Shown: positions 27,661-38,529, numbered from the stretch's first letter. The stretch is DNA of 51,138 bases from an uncultured Saprospiraceae bacterium (GCA_905480605.1 CAJQRD010000028.1:1-51138); one strand, 5' to 3'. Notes: generated by a model not told the origin, from the letters alone. A program made the numbers and translations.

Positions 27661-29541
27661 ATGGGAGATAAAAAAGTAAACATAAAATCCGATGATCATG
27701 CGAGAGCAAATTTTCTTAGTCACTTAATCGATGACCTGAAGAGTCTTGAACACATGTTTGAGAACGGAATGATAGAAGATGACATCATACGTATTGGTGC
27801 AGAACAAGAATTCTGTCTTGTAAATGAACAGTGGCAGCCAGCTAAGAACGCACTTGAAATACTAAAAGAAATAAATGACCCGCATTTTACTACTGAATTG
27901 GCCCGGTATAATTTAGAAATCAACTTGGATCCTGTAAAGCTTTATGAAGATGCTTTTACAGTGGTTGAAGATCAGATCAGGTCACTTTTAAAAAAAGCAA
28001 AGTCTGCTGCAAACAATAACAACAGTAAAATAGTACTGACCGGAATACTTCCAACCATTTCAAAACACGAGTTGGAGTTAGAGTTTATGACACCCAAAGA
28101 TCGTTATTACGCATTGAATGATCAACTTAAAGAAGCGAGGGGTGGTGATTTCAGACTAAACCTTTTGGGAGTTGATGAACTTTCAATCGCGCATAATTCA
28201 GTAATGTTTGAAGCCTGTTGCACGAGCTTTCAAATGCACTTACAAATCAGCCCTGATGATTTTATGAAAAGCTATAATTGGGCTCAGGCAATATCAGGAC
28301 CAGTTCTTGGTGTATCTGCAAATGCTCCTTTATTGCTTGGCAAAGAATTATGGAGTGAAACACGTATTGGGCTTTTCCAACAAAGTATTGATACTCGAGA
28401 GGTTTCGATGGCTCAATCCGAACAAGAAGCTAGAGTCTCCTTTGGAAACGATTGGATCACTGGAAACATCGTGGATTATTATAAAAAGCAAATTTCTCGT
28501 TTTAAAACCTTACTTACTAAAGAAATTACAAAAAGCTCTTTTGAAGAATTGAAAGAAGGAACAATTCCTAAATTGAATGCCCTAAATCTGGTCAATGGAA
28601 CGATCTATAGATGGAATCGACCGTGTTATGGTGTCGGTAATGGGAAACCTCATATAAGGATCGAGAACAGGTATATTCCATCAGGGCCAACCATAACCGA
28701 CGAAATGGCCAATTTTGCATTTTGGGTTGGCCTTATGAAAGGACGGCCAGCAGAATTTGATGACCTTCCAAAGGTGATGGAATTTAAGGATGCCAAATCT
28801 AATTTTATCCGTGCAGCACGAACTGGCTCTGAATCGATAATGAGCTGGAAAGGAAAAGCTATTCCTCTCGATCAATTGGTGCTTAATGAATTGTTGCCGA
28901 TTTCAAGAAATGGACTTGAGAAAATGCAGATTAACAAAGAAGATATTGATAAGTACCTTGATGTGATTAAGGTAAGAATCTCAAAACATACTGGTTCGCA
29001 ATGGATGGTAAAAAATTACCGCAATCTCAAAGACAGGCTAAAACCCTATGATGCATCAGTCGCTCTTACGGCAGCCATTCATGCCAATCAACAATCTCTC
29101 AGTTCAATAGGCGAATGGCCAGTTTTCCACGACTTCACATCTTTCAAATCTTCACCAAGTATAATTGATCATATTATGACGTCTGACCTGGTAACCGCAA
29201 GTGCCAATGATCTTGGCCTCTTAACCTTGCAATATATGAAGTGGAATAACATACATCATTTACCTGTAGTTGACAATAATGAAACATTGGTTGGCTTAAT
29301 TACCTGGCAGCATCTAAAACAATATTGGGATCAAGTTCATGATTCTGGTAATTTGTTAAGTGCCCGTCAAATTATGGTTAGTAATGTGATATCAGTTGAA
29401 ACTTCAACACCAATAAAACAAGCCATAGACATCATGAAGAAACACGAAATAGGTTGCTTGCCTGTATTACAGGATGCTCAACTTGTTGGAATCGTAACTG
29501 TCAAAGACTTAATCCTCTTTGACAATGCTAAAGATTCTTAG
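27661..29541 (+). CDS. GCS2-type carboxylate-amine ligase fused to two CBS domains, 626 aa
   Basis: The N-terminal 450 residues carry the GCS2 (glutamate-cysteine ligase family 2, COG2170-like) fold. Marker segments are RIGAEQEFCLVNEQWQPAKN (about 45-64, the G.E.E nucleotide/substrate motif), FTTELARYNLEINLDP (about 75-90), a FQMHLQI strand (about 190) and PHIRIENRYIPSGPT (about 325-340, the IE.R..P signature). The C-terminus is a Bateman pair: CBS1 from about 505 (IIDHIMTSDLVTASANDLGL ... HHLPVVDNNETLVGLIT) and CBS2 from about 572 (RQIMVSNVISVETSTP ... GCLPVLQDAQLVGIVTVKDL). The catalytic domain joins an amino group of an amino acid to a carboxylate using ATP, as in glutathione precursor synthesis. 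The CBS pair would make it responsive to adenylate levels. No gshB neighbour is present, so the actual product is uncertain. Confidence 0.85.
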   Translation: MGDKKVNIKSDDHARANFLSHLIDDLKSLEHMFENGMIEDDIIRIGAEQEFCLVNEQWQPAKNALEILKEINDPHFTTELARYNLEINLDPVKLYEDAFTVVEDQIRSLLKKAKSAANNNNSKIVLTGILPTISKHELELEFMTPKDRYYALNDQLKEARGGDFRLNLLGVDELSIAHNSVMFEACCTSFQMHLQISPDDFMKSYNWAQAISGPVLGVSANAPLLLGKELWSETRIGLFQQSIDTREVSMAQSEQEARVSFGNDWITGNIVDYYKKQISRFKTLLTKEITKSSFEELKEGTIPKLNALNLVNGTIYRWNRPCYGVGNGKPHIRIENRYIPSGPTITDEMANFAFWVGLMKGRPAEFDDLPKVMEFKDAKSNFIRAARTGSESIMSWKGKAIPLDQLVLNELLPISRNGLEKMQINKEDIDKYLDVIKVRISKHTGSQWMVKNYRNLKDRLKPYDASVALTAAIHANQQSLSSIGEWPVFHDFTSFKSSPSIIDHIMTSDLVTASANDLGLLTLQYMKWNNIHHLPVVDNNETLVGLITWQHLKQYWDQVHDSGNLLSARQIMVSNVISVETSTPIKQAIDIMKKHEIGCLPVLQDAQLVGIVTVKDLILFDNAKDS

Positions 29542-29710
29542 TAAGGATATGGATTAAACCATAAATGTTGATCTTCTATTCTCTGTCATAATACTCTCTT
29601 GAAATATTCATTGTGAAGAATAACCTTTAGTTAGAATAATAAACGGCTTGTTACTCTTATAAAATAAATCTAATTAATGTATATTTCCGATCTATCTAAA
29701 GTTGGAAATT

Positions 29711-31594
29711 ATGGAAGACACTAAAATGCTGAATTATATTAAAGATGTATTAGATAATATGCCACCTGACTGGTTGAATCTAACAACCCATAGACTAGAT
29801 GTTTATAATGAAAAATTAGCCAAGGTTCAATTCTTAGAACAGTTTGAAAACTTATATAATCATCATCATTCTACTCAGGTAGATGTTGGAGTGGCATTAA
29901 GTGAATTACCTACGGCTTACGATTATATTAGATTAGGCCATCCATTATCTTGTATACTAGAATGGGTCATTGCTAACTTAAATAATCTAAAACCAAAAAA
30001 TGTAATAAGCTTTTCTTCAAAGACAATTCCTGTTTTGGCAATTCTAAGAAAAAATTTATTAGATAATAAAAACACACAAATCATCTATAAAGATGAATTA
30101 CCTGATTTTTTTGATACTGAATTATTAAGGAGTGTCTATGGTTATAAATTTGATTTGAAGAATATTGAAAAAGTAGAAGATATTGCTGCCCTCGGTAACT
30201 ACCAAGAAAAAGGCAGCTCTATTTATATTTCACAAGAAGATGAAATTTTTAATGTTGACCTCACACCAATCCCAAAAACTAAAGGAATTGATTTTTTCAT
30301 CAATGTCCATTCTCCATTTGGAAGTGTTTTACTGGTAAATGGTGAACAAAATGAAAATTACATTTCAGAAATTCAACACGTCCGAAGAAGAGAGACAATT
30401 GCAATGACGCCGGCCAATTGTCTTGCTGTTTTAACTTTACTTATTGAGAAATCTTCTTCCAATACAAAAAGCAACGTCGAGACAAACAAAAAACTTGTCA
30501 TAGATTCAATTAACGAGATTACAGGTACAAATACAAAGGCACTAGTTGGTTCAAGTGGACTTTCTATTCAATATGCAATTATGATGGGGCTAGTTCACGA
30601 TGCACTAGAAAATCATAAAGGAAAGGCTATTAAATTTGTAGTTCCTCCAAATTGTTATGGTGGAACAAATGACCAATCAAGACGGGTTGCTGCTTGCATT
30701 GATAATGTTGAAGTGGTGGATCTCCCAGTGGATGGTGATCATGATATGGTCCAAAGTATTGATATCGTTTTAGATAAAATTGCTTCAGAAGATGCTATCC
30801 CTTACATAATTGCTGAAATTCCAACAAACCCTAGAGTTGAAGTTCCAGATCTTAAAAAATTAAAAGCTGTTTTATGTAAAGAACGAAATACTGCAACAGG
30901 TGAAATGGCCACCGATCCAGTTTTTATTTTAGATCAAACCTTTTGTCCTAATGTTCACTTTTTAGGGGAAGGTGAAATACTCTCAACCGTTAGAACTATT
31001 TCATTTGCCAGTGGGTCAAAATTTCCAAGTGGCGGGTTATGTACAGCTGGTTACTGTATAGGGAATAAAAAAACAGATGCTTTGATGGAAAAAATAGAAA
31101 TGCATCTAAGACTTTGCGATAATGGAGCTACAGATCTTCAAATTGAAATATTAGCAAAACAGTTGCCTTCAATGAAACAAAGAATTATTGATGCTTACAA
31201 GAATACACGAAAATTTGTGAACTTCATCAACGATACTTTACCAGAAGCAAAAATAAATTTTGTTTCAGAAGAATTGGCAAAAAAAGGATTTACACCCTCA
31301 GTTTTTTCACTAGATCTTCCCACTAAAGGAAATACTGAAGAAGAAAAAGAATCTTATAAAAGAGCATTAAATCATAAACTAATCAATCTAATGATATCCG
31401 AAATCCCAAATGAAAGTAAATACTGCGTAAGCTATGGACAGTTAAAAGGATGTTATTGGACAATACCTGCAACATCTACTCAAGGGACGACGAAAGAAGG
31501 CGACAAAGATTATATTGCCCGAGTAGCACTTTCGCCTACTATGGATCTTGACCATCATAAAAAAGTATTTTTAAAATTTGTTGAAAAAATTTAA
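29711..31594 (+). CDS. Large Cys/Met-metabolism PLP-dependent enzyme, 627 aa
   Basis: The second half is a fold-type I PLP enzyme of the cystathionine gamma-synthase family. Landmarks are LVGSSGLSIQYAIMMGL (cofactor phosphate region), PPNCYGGTNDQSRR (the YGGT motif), IIAEIPTNPRVEVPDL (the E.P.NP motif), FILDQTFCP (the Asp that contacts the pyridine nitrogen, about 408) and TISFASGSKFPSGGLC (Schiff-base Lys about 437). The protein is about 200 residues longer than the usual 390-420, through an N-terminal extension without a recognised domain (starting TKMLNYIKDVLDNMPPDWLN). Such long forms occur in Bacteroidota; the reaction (synthase, lyase or sulfhydrylase) cannot be chosen from sequence. 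The start is set at ATG 29711; the frame extends 3 codons to a TTG. It lies 170 nt after the GCS2-CBS gene, so a shared role in thiol or sulfur amino-acid metabolism is plausible. Confidence 0.85.
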   Translation: MEDTKMLNYIKDVLDNMPPDWLNLTTHRLDVYNEKLAKVQFLEQFENLYNHHHSTQVDVGVALSELPTAYDYIRLGHPLSCILEWVIANLNNLKPKNVISFSSKTIPVLAILRKNLLDNKNTQIIYKDELPDFFDTELLRSVYGYKFDLKNIEKVEDIAALGNYQEKGSSIYISQEDEIFNVDLTPIPKTKGIDFFINVHSPFGSVLLVNGEQNENYISEIQHVRRRETIAMTPANCLAVLTLLIEKSSSNTKSNVETNKKLVIDSINEITGTNTKALVGSSGLSIQYAIMMGLVHDALENHKGKAIKFVVPPNCYGGTNDQSRRVAACIDNVEVVDLPVDGDHDMVQSIDIVLDKIASEDAIPYIIAEIPTNPRVEVPDLKKLKAVLCKERNTATGEMATDPVFILDQTFCPNVHFLGEGEILSTVRTISFASGSKFPSGGLCTAGYCIGNKKTDALMEKIEMHLRLCDNGATDLQIEILAKQLPSMKQRIIDAYKNTRKFVNFINDTLPEAKINFVSEELAKKGFTPSVFSLDLPTKGNTEEEKESYKRALNHKLINLMISEIPNESKYCVSYGQLKGCYWTIPATSTQGTTKEGDKDYIARVALSPTMDLDHHKKVFLKFVEKI

Positions 31595-31838
31595 AAAAGA
31601 TGCCGTTAGTGAAAGTTATAATTTGGAATTGAAAGTCACTAAACATCAAAGGATGTCAGTGGCCTTGGCATTATTTATTTATAAGCAGTGAGTCTTGTTG
31701 CAAATTAAAAACTGGGGTGTTATTTAAATAAAATTTCTTTATAAATTCAAGAAATTCATATTTTTCCAATCGATATATTGTAGAAATGGTCCATTTATTG
31801 TAGTATTATGATGGTAACAACAATTCGGGAGCATTTCG

Positions 31839-32459
31839 ATGCTAATTTACGACCTTGAATTAAGGAATCTAGTTGAAATGCGCTATAATATTTCGGACAT
31901 CAAAAAAAATATAATAGGTAAATTACAGAAAAATTTGCCTGACCATCTTGTATATCATGATGTGGCACATACGTTATACGTTGTCGAAAAAGCAGCATTT
32001 ATATGTATGAAGGAAAAGGTTAGTGCTCTAGATAAGCAGTTAATCAATATTGCAGCGTTGTACCACGATTCAGGATTTATGGTCAGCCCTGATAATCATG
32101 AGGAAACTTCTTGTAAAATAGCTAGGAAAGACTTAAATAAAATAGTTAAGCCTGATCATTTGGATAAGATTTGTAGTATGATTATGTCCACTAAAATACC
32201 TCAAAGCCCCAAAACACATTGTGAATCTATATTGGCAGACGCAGATTTAGAGTATCTAGGAACCAACTCCTTTTGGTCAACTGGAGATCTTTTGTTTCAA
32301 GAAATACAATATTTCAATCCAAAATTCAGCGAAGGAGATTGGAATAAGTTGCAAGTCTCATTTCTTTCGAAGCATCAATATAAAACCAAATTTTGCAGAC
32401 AGTATCGAGAAAAATACAAGCAGAATCACCTCAAAAAGCTTGAAAAATTAGTTAAATAA
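31839..32459 (+). CDS. HD-domain phosphohydrolase, 206 aa
   Basis: Shows the HD superfamily metal ligands in order: YHDVAHTLYVVEKA (first His pair), LINIAALYHDSGFM (the HD doublet) and NHEETSCKIA, then ILADADLEYLG (distal Asp). These form a metal-dependent phosphohydrolase or phosphodiesterase of the kind that acts on nucleotides, including cyclic nucleotides. It is the first gene of a same-strand group with an MscS/cNMP-binding channel and a class III adenylate cyclase (147 and 41 nt gaps). Taken together this suggests, but does not prove, a role in cAMP or cGMP turnover. An alternative start at the ATG at 31878 (MRYNISDIKKN) would shorten it by 13 residues and is as likely. Intact, unlike its two downstream partners. 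Confidence 0.82.
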   Translation: MLIYDLELRNLVEMRYNISDIKKNIIGKLQKNLPDHLVYHDVAHTLYVVEKAAFICMKEKVSALDKQLINIAALYHDSGFMVSPDNHEETSCKIARKDLNKIVKPDHLDKICSMIMSTKIPQSPKTHCESILADADLEYLGTNSFWSTGDLLFQEIQYFNPKFSEGDWNKLQVSFLSKHQYKTKFCRQYREKYKQNHLKKLEKLVK

Positions 32460-32605
32460 ATAATATTTAGCCATTTTCTTGATTTTTACAGCGACTACCA
32501 TATTGAAAGTCATTTAGAGTTAATTAACTTCTTTTATTTAATAAAAATAATAGATAATGATATTTTTAAATTTCACTTTATTTAAGGTGATTCTAACGAT
32601 TTGAA

Positions 32606-34114
32606 ATGAGTTTGATAATGTTTTTATATCTGGTTGCTTTTTGCATAATTCACTATGCAACAGCTATCGTTTTACGTAAGAAATTTTCAATCGTTTTTGA
32701 TAATAAAACTCTTTTAGCGACGTCATTATTTTTAATAATGATAATTTCTATTTTTTTCTTCGGTAACCTTGAATCCAACCCTAGAAATGTTACACTCTTA
32801 GATGATAAGATTTATTGGTTGCTTTTAATCACTTTTGGAAGTCATGCCATCCTTCAATTTCTATTTTGGTTTTTATACTCCTTGCTAAGGCATTATCAAT
32901 TAACCAGACTCCCAAGGTTCACCTTTAATATATTCGCATTAATTATTTTTACTTTTACCGTAGTGTTATCTGCGAAATACTTTTTTGCATTTGACTTGGC
33001 GGGTTTTCTTGTCACTTCAACGGTAATTTCTGCCATTGTAGGTCTGTCTGTACAAGATACCTTATCCAACTTGTTTGCTGGAGTTTCTTTACAGAGTGAG
33101 GCGCCGTTTACAATCGGGGAATGGGTTGATTTAGGAGGTCAAGAAGGAAAGGTTGTTGATCAAAATTAGAGATCATTAACATTGTTATCAAGAGCAAATC
33201 ATAGGATCACTTTACCCAATAAAATGGTTGCTCAAGATAAAATAATCAACTACTCAAGACCGAATCCTCGTCAGATTCATATTTTTGATGTTGGACTAGA
33301 TTATTCACATCCCCCTAATGAAGTAAAGAAAATTTTAAACAAAGTTTTAAATGATATGAGTGAAGTGACAATTGATGAAGTTGCGTTTCCTTTTGTCAAA
33401 GAGTACGCTGACAGCGGAATCATTTATAGCTTGAAGTTTTGGATAGAAGACTACGGTCAAGTACCATACATACAGGATAAAGTGTTGTCAAGATTGTGGT
33501 ACGTTCTAAATAGGAAAAACATAAAAATTCCTTACCCAATCAATGAATTGCATGTCCAAATGCTTGACACTGAAGCACTTTCTAAAAGTCATATTTATAA
33601 TAAAGAAAAAGTACTTAGAGAATTAAGTGATTTTGATTGACTCAAGAACATGAACCAAAAACAACTGGGAATGCTCTCTGAAAAATCATGGATAGAATCA
33701 TATGCAAAAGGTGAGACACTGATCATGCAAGGCAATGAAGGTGATTCAATGTTTATTTTAGTTTCTGGTAAAGTAGATATACTAATTTTGAATCCCGAAG
33801 GGGTAAATGTAAAAGTAGCAGATAAATATAGAGGTGACTTTTTTGGAGAAATGAGTTTACTTTCAGGTAACCCACGTTCTGCCACGATTAAAGCTAAGAC
33901 AGATACAACAGTTGTTGTTATAGATAAGAAATCGTTTACTGAAATTTTATTGAAAGATTCAGCATTGCTTGATATATTTGTTAACTCTCTTGAATCAAAT
34001 CAATCTGCACTGGCTAAGATAATAGAAGATTTTTCGCAACAAAAAGATGTAAAAGAGTCTGGTCGTGTCATTTTAATGAGACGCATCAGGTCATATTTAA
34101 ATATTCCCGTTTAA
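32606..34114 (+). pseudogene. MscS-type channel with C-terminal cyclic-nucleotide-binding domain; two in-frame stops
   Basis: A single reading frame from ATG 32606 to 34114 encodes a 500-residue channel, interrupted only by TAG at 33167-33169 and TGA at 33638-33640, both in phase. Four membrane helices (starting SLIMFLYLVAFCIIHYATA) and the MscS pore segment STVISAIVGLSVQDTLSNLF lead into GEWVDLGGQEGKVVDQN, the stop, and RSLTLLSRANHRITLPN. In relatives this join is a Trp (W-R-S/T), so TGG to TAG is the likely change. The second stop lies between the beta/C-terminal vestibule domain and the cNMP-binding fold (KGETLIMQGNEGDSMFILVS, then the phosphate-binding cassette GEMSLLSGNPRSATIKA with its Arg). 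No frameshift or deletion separates the pieces, so the lesions are few and young, or are base errors. Intact, it would be a cAMP- or cGMP-gated mechanosensitive channel. Confidence 0.85.
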
Positions 34115-34155
34115 CTCACGCAAATCATTAAAGAATTTATATACCTGAAAAAACT

Positions 34156-35658
34156 ATGAAAACTCCTAAAAATATATCAACAATAAAGTGGCAAAAATTT
34201 GCTTTTGTATTTTTATTATCATTTTTATTTGGTGCAACAACCTTGTCCAGTCAGTCATATGGTGGTGATTTTGATATTGCCGTTAAGAATTACAAATTCT
34301 TTATAAACAAAAAAGAATATGATAAAGCATAACAACAAGCAAGGAATGCTTATGAATTTGCTTTAAGATCGCGGAATGTTAATGAAGCAAGAGCTTATGC
34401 TTTAAATCTTGAAGCAAATGCATATATGAAAATGACTAAGTGTTCTTCTAGGAAACGAAAAGCAGCAAAAGAGTTATTGGAAGAAAGTCTCATATTGTTG
34501 GCAAAATCAAATAACAACAGTTTAAAGGTTGCTAATTATGAAATGTTGAAAACGATTGCCATAAAGAATGATGATAATGCAAGTGCTATTGTTTATGGAG
34601 AAAAAATCAGAGACATGTCTCTTCTCAGTTCAAAAAAAATCAAAGAAAAGAAACTAACAAAAGAAAAGAAATTACTAGAATCACGTCTTAAAAGTTTAAA
34701 TAATGATGTCTCAGACTTATTCAGTGCCAAAGATGTTTCTGATTCTTTATTTATTGAGCAGAAAATGGTATCAGATTCACTTTATTCTAAAGTAAAGTGG
34801 GATTCCATTTTGATGCTGCAACAGGACAATGCAATCATTCAACACAAAAATCAATTAGATCTACAAGAAAGTCAATTGAGCCTTCAAAAGAGTCATAGAA
34901 ACTTTTCTTATGCTTTGGCAGGAATCATTTTCCTTCTATTTGTTGGAATGGTCTTAAGATATTTTGAAACGTCCAAACACAATGCCGTACTTCAAACCAA
35001 AAATGAGCTGATTGAAGCTGAAAGAGAAAGATCAGAAGAATTACTACTAAACATCTTACCTTCTTTGGTTGCCAATGAGTTAAAAACCTCTGGAAATGCT
35101 AAAGCAAGAAGCTATAAAAATGCATCAGTGATGTTTACTGACTTTGTGAAATTTGGATCAATTGCTCAAACACTCAAACCAGAAGAATTGGTTGGTGTAC
35201 TTGACTTCTATTTTACTTCGTTTGATGAGATCATCAGTAAGTATAAAGTTGAAAAAATTAAAACAATTGGTGATTCATATATGCTGGCATCTGGACTACC
35301 TCAAGAGGATCCAAATAATCCATTTGAAATTGTAAAGGCAGCAATTGATATTCAAAACTTCGTTTCTAAATCAAAAGCCGAGAGAAAGAAAAAGAATCTC
35401 CCATTTTTCGATGCAAGAGTAGGTGTTCATACCGGACCTTTGGTTGCAGGAGTTGTGGGGCATAAAAAATTCGCTTATGATATCTGGGGTGATACTGTAA
35501 ACGTAGCCTCTAGGCTAGAAACCAACTGCGAACCCGGAAGAGTAAACATTTCGGCATCAACACATGAATATATTAAGAATAAGTATAAGTGTAAATTTCG
35601 AGGAATGATTCCAGTTAAAAACAGGGATGATGTTGGAATGTATTACATTGAGGTTTAG
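34156..35658 (+). pseudogene. Class III adenylate/guanylate cyclase with TPR and membrane helix; one in-frame stop
   Basis: A frame from ATG 34156 starts with a signal or anchor (FAFVFLLSFLFGATTLSSQS) and TPR-like helices (FFINKKEYDKA), then has TAA at 34330-34332 in phase, and continues QQARNAYEFALRSRNVNEAR without any shift to 35658. A coiled coil (about 34640-34900), a membrane helix (FSYALAGIIFLLFVGMVLRY) and a C-terminal class III cyclase homology domain follow. In the domain, ASVMFTDFVKFGSIAQTL carries the first metal Asp, VEKIKTIGDSYMLASGLP the second, and YDIWGDTVNVASRLE the transition-state region. Sensor plus membrane helix plus cyclase is the usual Bacteroidota form of about 500-600 aa. 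The stop probably replaces a Leu (TTA to TAA). A fragment starting inside the TPR part could be made from 34426, without the signal. It follows the channel gene by 41 nt and ends at a strong terminator. Confidence 0.85.
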
Positions 35659-35695
35659 GTGATCTGTTAAACTAAAGACTTATTAGTATTTGCTT

Positions 35696-35735
35696 AAAAA
35701 ATGGTTTTTGAACACTGTTCAAAAACCATTTTTTT
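35696..35735. terminator. Bidirectional rho-independent terminator
   Basis: Perfect 18-bp stem (35696-35713 with 35717-35734) around a 3-nt loop ACT. The core is GGTTTTTGAAC/GTTCAAAAACC, flanked by A6 and T7 runs. It lies between the plus-strand cyclase and the minus-strand sdhB and can stop transcription from both sides. Confidence 0.93.
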
Positions 35736-35857
35736 ATAAGAACAAAATATAAACTAGATCACAATATGAGTCGGCCTACGACAGATTCCCTCGTCGACAT
35801 AGAAAAAAATTACGTTTAAACCCAATCAATATTCTTCAAAAAGGCTAAAATTCTTTC

Positions 35858-36601
35858 TTAACTAAATATCTTAGCTTTAAAGTATCTGGCATTCATTTCT
35901 GCTATATTGGTAATAGAAATACCTTCTGGGCATTCCACTTCACAAGCTCCAGTAAACGTACAATGACCAAAACCTTCCTTAGCCATTTGGGCCGTCATCT
36001 CAATGACGCGACGGTACGCTTCGGGTTGTCCCTGTGGCAATAAATTCAAATGATTTATTTTTGCTGATGTAAACAAAGCAGCAGAAGAATTTTTACAAGT
36101 TGCCACACAAGCACCACAGCCAATGCAAGCAGCTGCATCCATAGCCCTATCTGAAATTTCCTTTCCAATTGGAATGGCATTGGCTTCTGGAGCGGTTCCC
36201 GTTTTAGCACTTATGTAGCCACCTTGTTCTATTATTCTATCAAATGCAGAACGATCAACAATCAGGTCTTTAATGACCGGAAATGACTTAGCCCTCCAAG
36301 GTTCAATAACAATCGTTTCGCCATCCTGAAAGCTTCGCATATGTAACTGGCAGGTAGTCACGTTATCATGTGGACCATGCGCCCTTCCATTGATGAACAC
36401 ACCACATTGCCCACAAATACCTTCGCGGCAATCGTATTCAAATGCAACTACTTTTTCATTCCGTAGCACCAATAGTTCATTTAAATGATCCAGAGCTTCC
36501 AAGAAGGACATATCTGCATTGAGATTGTCTACCTGATATTCTTTGAAGCCTCCTTTTTCATTAGGATTGTCTTGTCGCCATATTCGAAACGCAACTTTCA
36601 T
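35858..36601 (-). CDS. sdhB: Succinate dehydrogenase/fumarate reductase iron-sulfur subunit
   Basis: Iron-sulfur subunit of complex II, 247 residues. It carries the plant-ferredoxin-type 2Fe-2S site ([18 protein letters not shown], then TTCQLHMR) and the C-terminal cluster ligands [11 protein letters not shown] and [14 protein letters not shown] for the 4Fe-4S and 3Fe-4S clusters. It passes electrons between the flavoprotein and the haem b subunit on the inner membrane. Last gene of the minus-strand unit aspA-sdhC-sdhA-sdhB, 7 nt after sdhA. The direction of the reaction in the cell (succinate oxidation or fumarate reduction) cannot be told from the sequence; the upstream aspartate ammonia-lyase gene fits fumarate supply. 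Confidence 0.96.
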   Translation of the reverse strand: MKVAFRIWRQDNPNEKGGFKEYQVDNLNADMSFLEALDHLNELLVLRNEKVVAFEYDCREGICGQCGVFINGRAHGPHDNVTTCQLHMRSFQDGETIVIEPWRAKSFPVIKDLIVDRSAFDRIIEQGGYISAKTGTAPEANAIPIGKEISDRAMDAAACIGCGACVATCKNSSAALFTSAKINHLNLLPQGQPEAYRRVIEMTAQMAKEGFGHCTFTGACEVECPEGISITNIAEMNARYFKAKIFS

Positions 36602-36608
36602 ATGATAC

Positions 36609-38519
36609 TTATTTATAACTTCTAACAGTCGGTTTTACAAATTCAAATTCAAGTTCTTCCTTATGCAATTTAAAATCACCATTGGAATATTCCCAGGCAG
36701 AGACATAAGCGTATTGATCATCCAGACGAACTGCCTCACCATCTGCCGTTTGATATTCTTCACGAAAATGTGCACCACATGATTCCTCTCTTTCAAGTGC
36801 ATCAGTACACATAAGTAAACCCAGTTCAATAAAGTCAGCTAAGCGAAGCGCCTTTTCCAGTTCGGTGTTAAGTTCTAGGCTATGTCCGGTGACTTTTACA
36901 TCACTCCAAAAACTCTCCTTAATTTTATTAATTTGAGTAATCGCTTTTTCCAAGCCAGTTTTGTTACGACTCATCGCACATTCCTGCCACATTACTTTTC
37001 CAAGTTCTCGGTGAAAGTGATCTACTGTTTTATTGCCATCAATGGAAAGTATCTGTTGTATATACTCTTTTACTTCTTTCTCAACTTCGAAAAAAGCTGG
37101 ATGATCTGTATCTACCGTCGTTTCTTTTATTTCAGAAGCAAGGTAATTATTAATAGTGTTGGGTAGAATAAAATATCCATCTACACTTGCTTGTAATAAG
37201 GAGTTTGCTCCAAGGCGATTGGCTCCATGGTCAGAAAAGTTACATTCACCTATCGCGTACAATCCTGGAATAGTTGTCATCAACTCATAATCCACCCATA
37301 GTCCTCCCATCGAAAAATGTGCAGCTGGTGATATTTGCATGGGCTTCGTATAGGCATCAACCCCCGTTATCTTTTGGTACATGGTAAACAGGTTTCCATA
37401 TCGATCCTTAATGGTCTCCAATCCAAATTGTTTTATAGCATGTTTAAAATCGAGGTAGACGGCATTTTTCAAACGGCCAACACCGTAGCCAGCATCAATT
37501 CTTTCCTTCGCTGCTCTTGAAGCAATGTCACGTGGAGCAAGATTACCAAAACTGGGATAACGTCTTTCCAAGTAATAATCTCTTTCCTCTTCTGGAATTT
37601 CGTTGGCTTTGCGGGAATCTCCTTTTTTTAACGGAACCCATATGCGGCCATCGTTTCTCAATGACTCAGACATTAAGGTTAATTTAGATTGGGCTTCACT
37701 TGATTGAGGGAGGGCCGTAGGATGTATTTGAGTGAAACTTGGAGCGGCGAAAAAAGCTCCTTTTTTGTGAGCTTTCCAAATGGCAGAACCATTGCAACCA
37801 ATAGCCATAGTAGACAATCTGAAAACCCGTGAATAGCCACCTGTAGCCAAGACTACTGTGTCCGCTGCATAGCGTTGGATATCTCCACTTACCAGATCTC
37901 GGACAATAATTCCTTTTGCTTTTCCATCAATAACCACGAGGTCGAGCATTTCCTTTCGTGGAAACATACTTACTTTTTTTGCCCGTATCATTTTGGAGAG
38001 TTGGGAATAAGCAGCTAATAATAATTGCTTTCCTGTTTGTCCTCTTGCGTAAAAAGTTCTTTGTACTTGTACTCCTCCAAAACTTCGATTGACTAATACG
38101 CCACCATACTCTCTGGCAAAAGGTACACCTTGTTGGGTAAAGTGATCAATTAAAGGCGCTGACAATTCCGCCAGGCGATAGGTGTTGGCTTCTCTTGATC
38201 TAAAATCACCACCTTTAAGAGTATCATAAAACATGCGCCAAACACTATCTCCATCATGTTGATAGTTTTTTGCTGCATTAATTCCACCTTGAGCGGCAAC
38301 GGAGTGTGCCCGACGAGCAGAATCCTGATAACAAAAACATTGTACATCATAGCCTAACTCCGCCAGCGTAGCCGCAGCCCCTGCACCAGATAAACCAGAA
38401 CCAACGACAATAACGTTGAGTTTTTTCTTATTGGCTGGATTTATCAGTTTACTTTTGACCTGATAGTTACGCCATTTCTCTTCGAGTTTACCTTGTGGGA
38501 TTTTTGTATCTAATTTCAT
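36609..38519 (-). CDS. sdhA: Succinate dehydrogenase/fumarate reductase flavoprotein subunit
   Basis: Flavoprotein of complex II, 636 residues. Features are the FAD dinucleotide fold [20 protein letters not shown] (about 34-53), [16 protein letters not shown] with the FAD-linking His region (about 71-86), the substrate loop [32 protein letters not shown] with the catalytic Arg, and [20 protein letters not shown] near the FAD end. The length and the B-type partner (a single cytochrome b of about 220 aa) match the Bacteroidota/epsilonproteobacterial type of complex II. Catalyses succinate to fumarate or the reverse, facing the cytoplasm. Overlapping operon with sdhC (10 nt) and sdhB (7 nt). Intact. 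Confidence 0.97.
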   Translation of the reverse strand: MKLDTKIPQGKLEEKWRNYQVKSKLINPANKKKLNVIVVGSGLSGAGAAATLAELGYDVQCFCYQDSARRAHSVAAQGGINAAKNYQHDGDSVWRMFYDTLKGGDFRSREANTYRLAELSAPLIDHFTQQGVPFAREYGGVLVNRSFGGVQVQRTFYARGQTGKQLLLAAYSQLSKMIRAKKVSMFPRKEMLDLVVIDGKAKGIIVRDLVSGDIQRYAADTVVLATGGYSRVFRLSTMAIGCNGSAIWKAHKKGAFFAAPSFTQIHPTALPQSSEAQSKLTLMSESLRNDGRIWVPLKKGDSRKANEIPEEERDYYLERRYPSFGNLAPRDIASRAAKERIDAGYGVGRLKNAVYLDFKHAIKQFGLETIKDRYGNLFTMYQKITGVDAYTKPMQISPAAHFSMGGLWVDYELMTTIPGLYAIGECNFSDHGANRLGANSLLQASVDGYFILPNTINNYLASEIKETTVDTDHPAFFEVEKEVKEYIQQILSIDGNKTVDHFHRELGKVMWQECAMSRNKTGLEKAITQINKIKESFWSDVKVTGHSLELNTELEKALRLADFIELGLLMCTDALEREESCGAHFREEYQTADGEAVRLDDQYAYVSAWEYSNGDFKLHKEELEFEFVKPTVRSYK

Positions 38520-38529
38520 ACTTGAGCAG

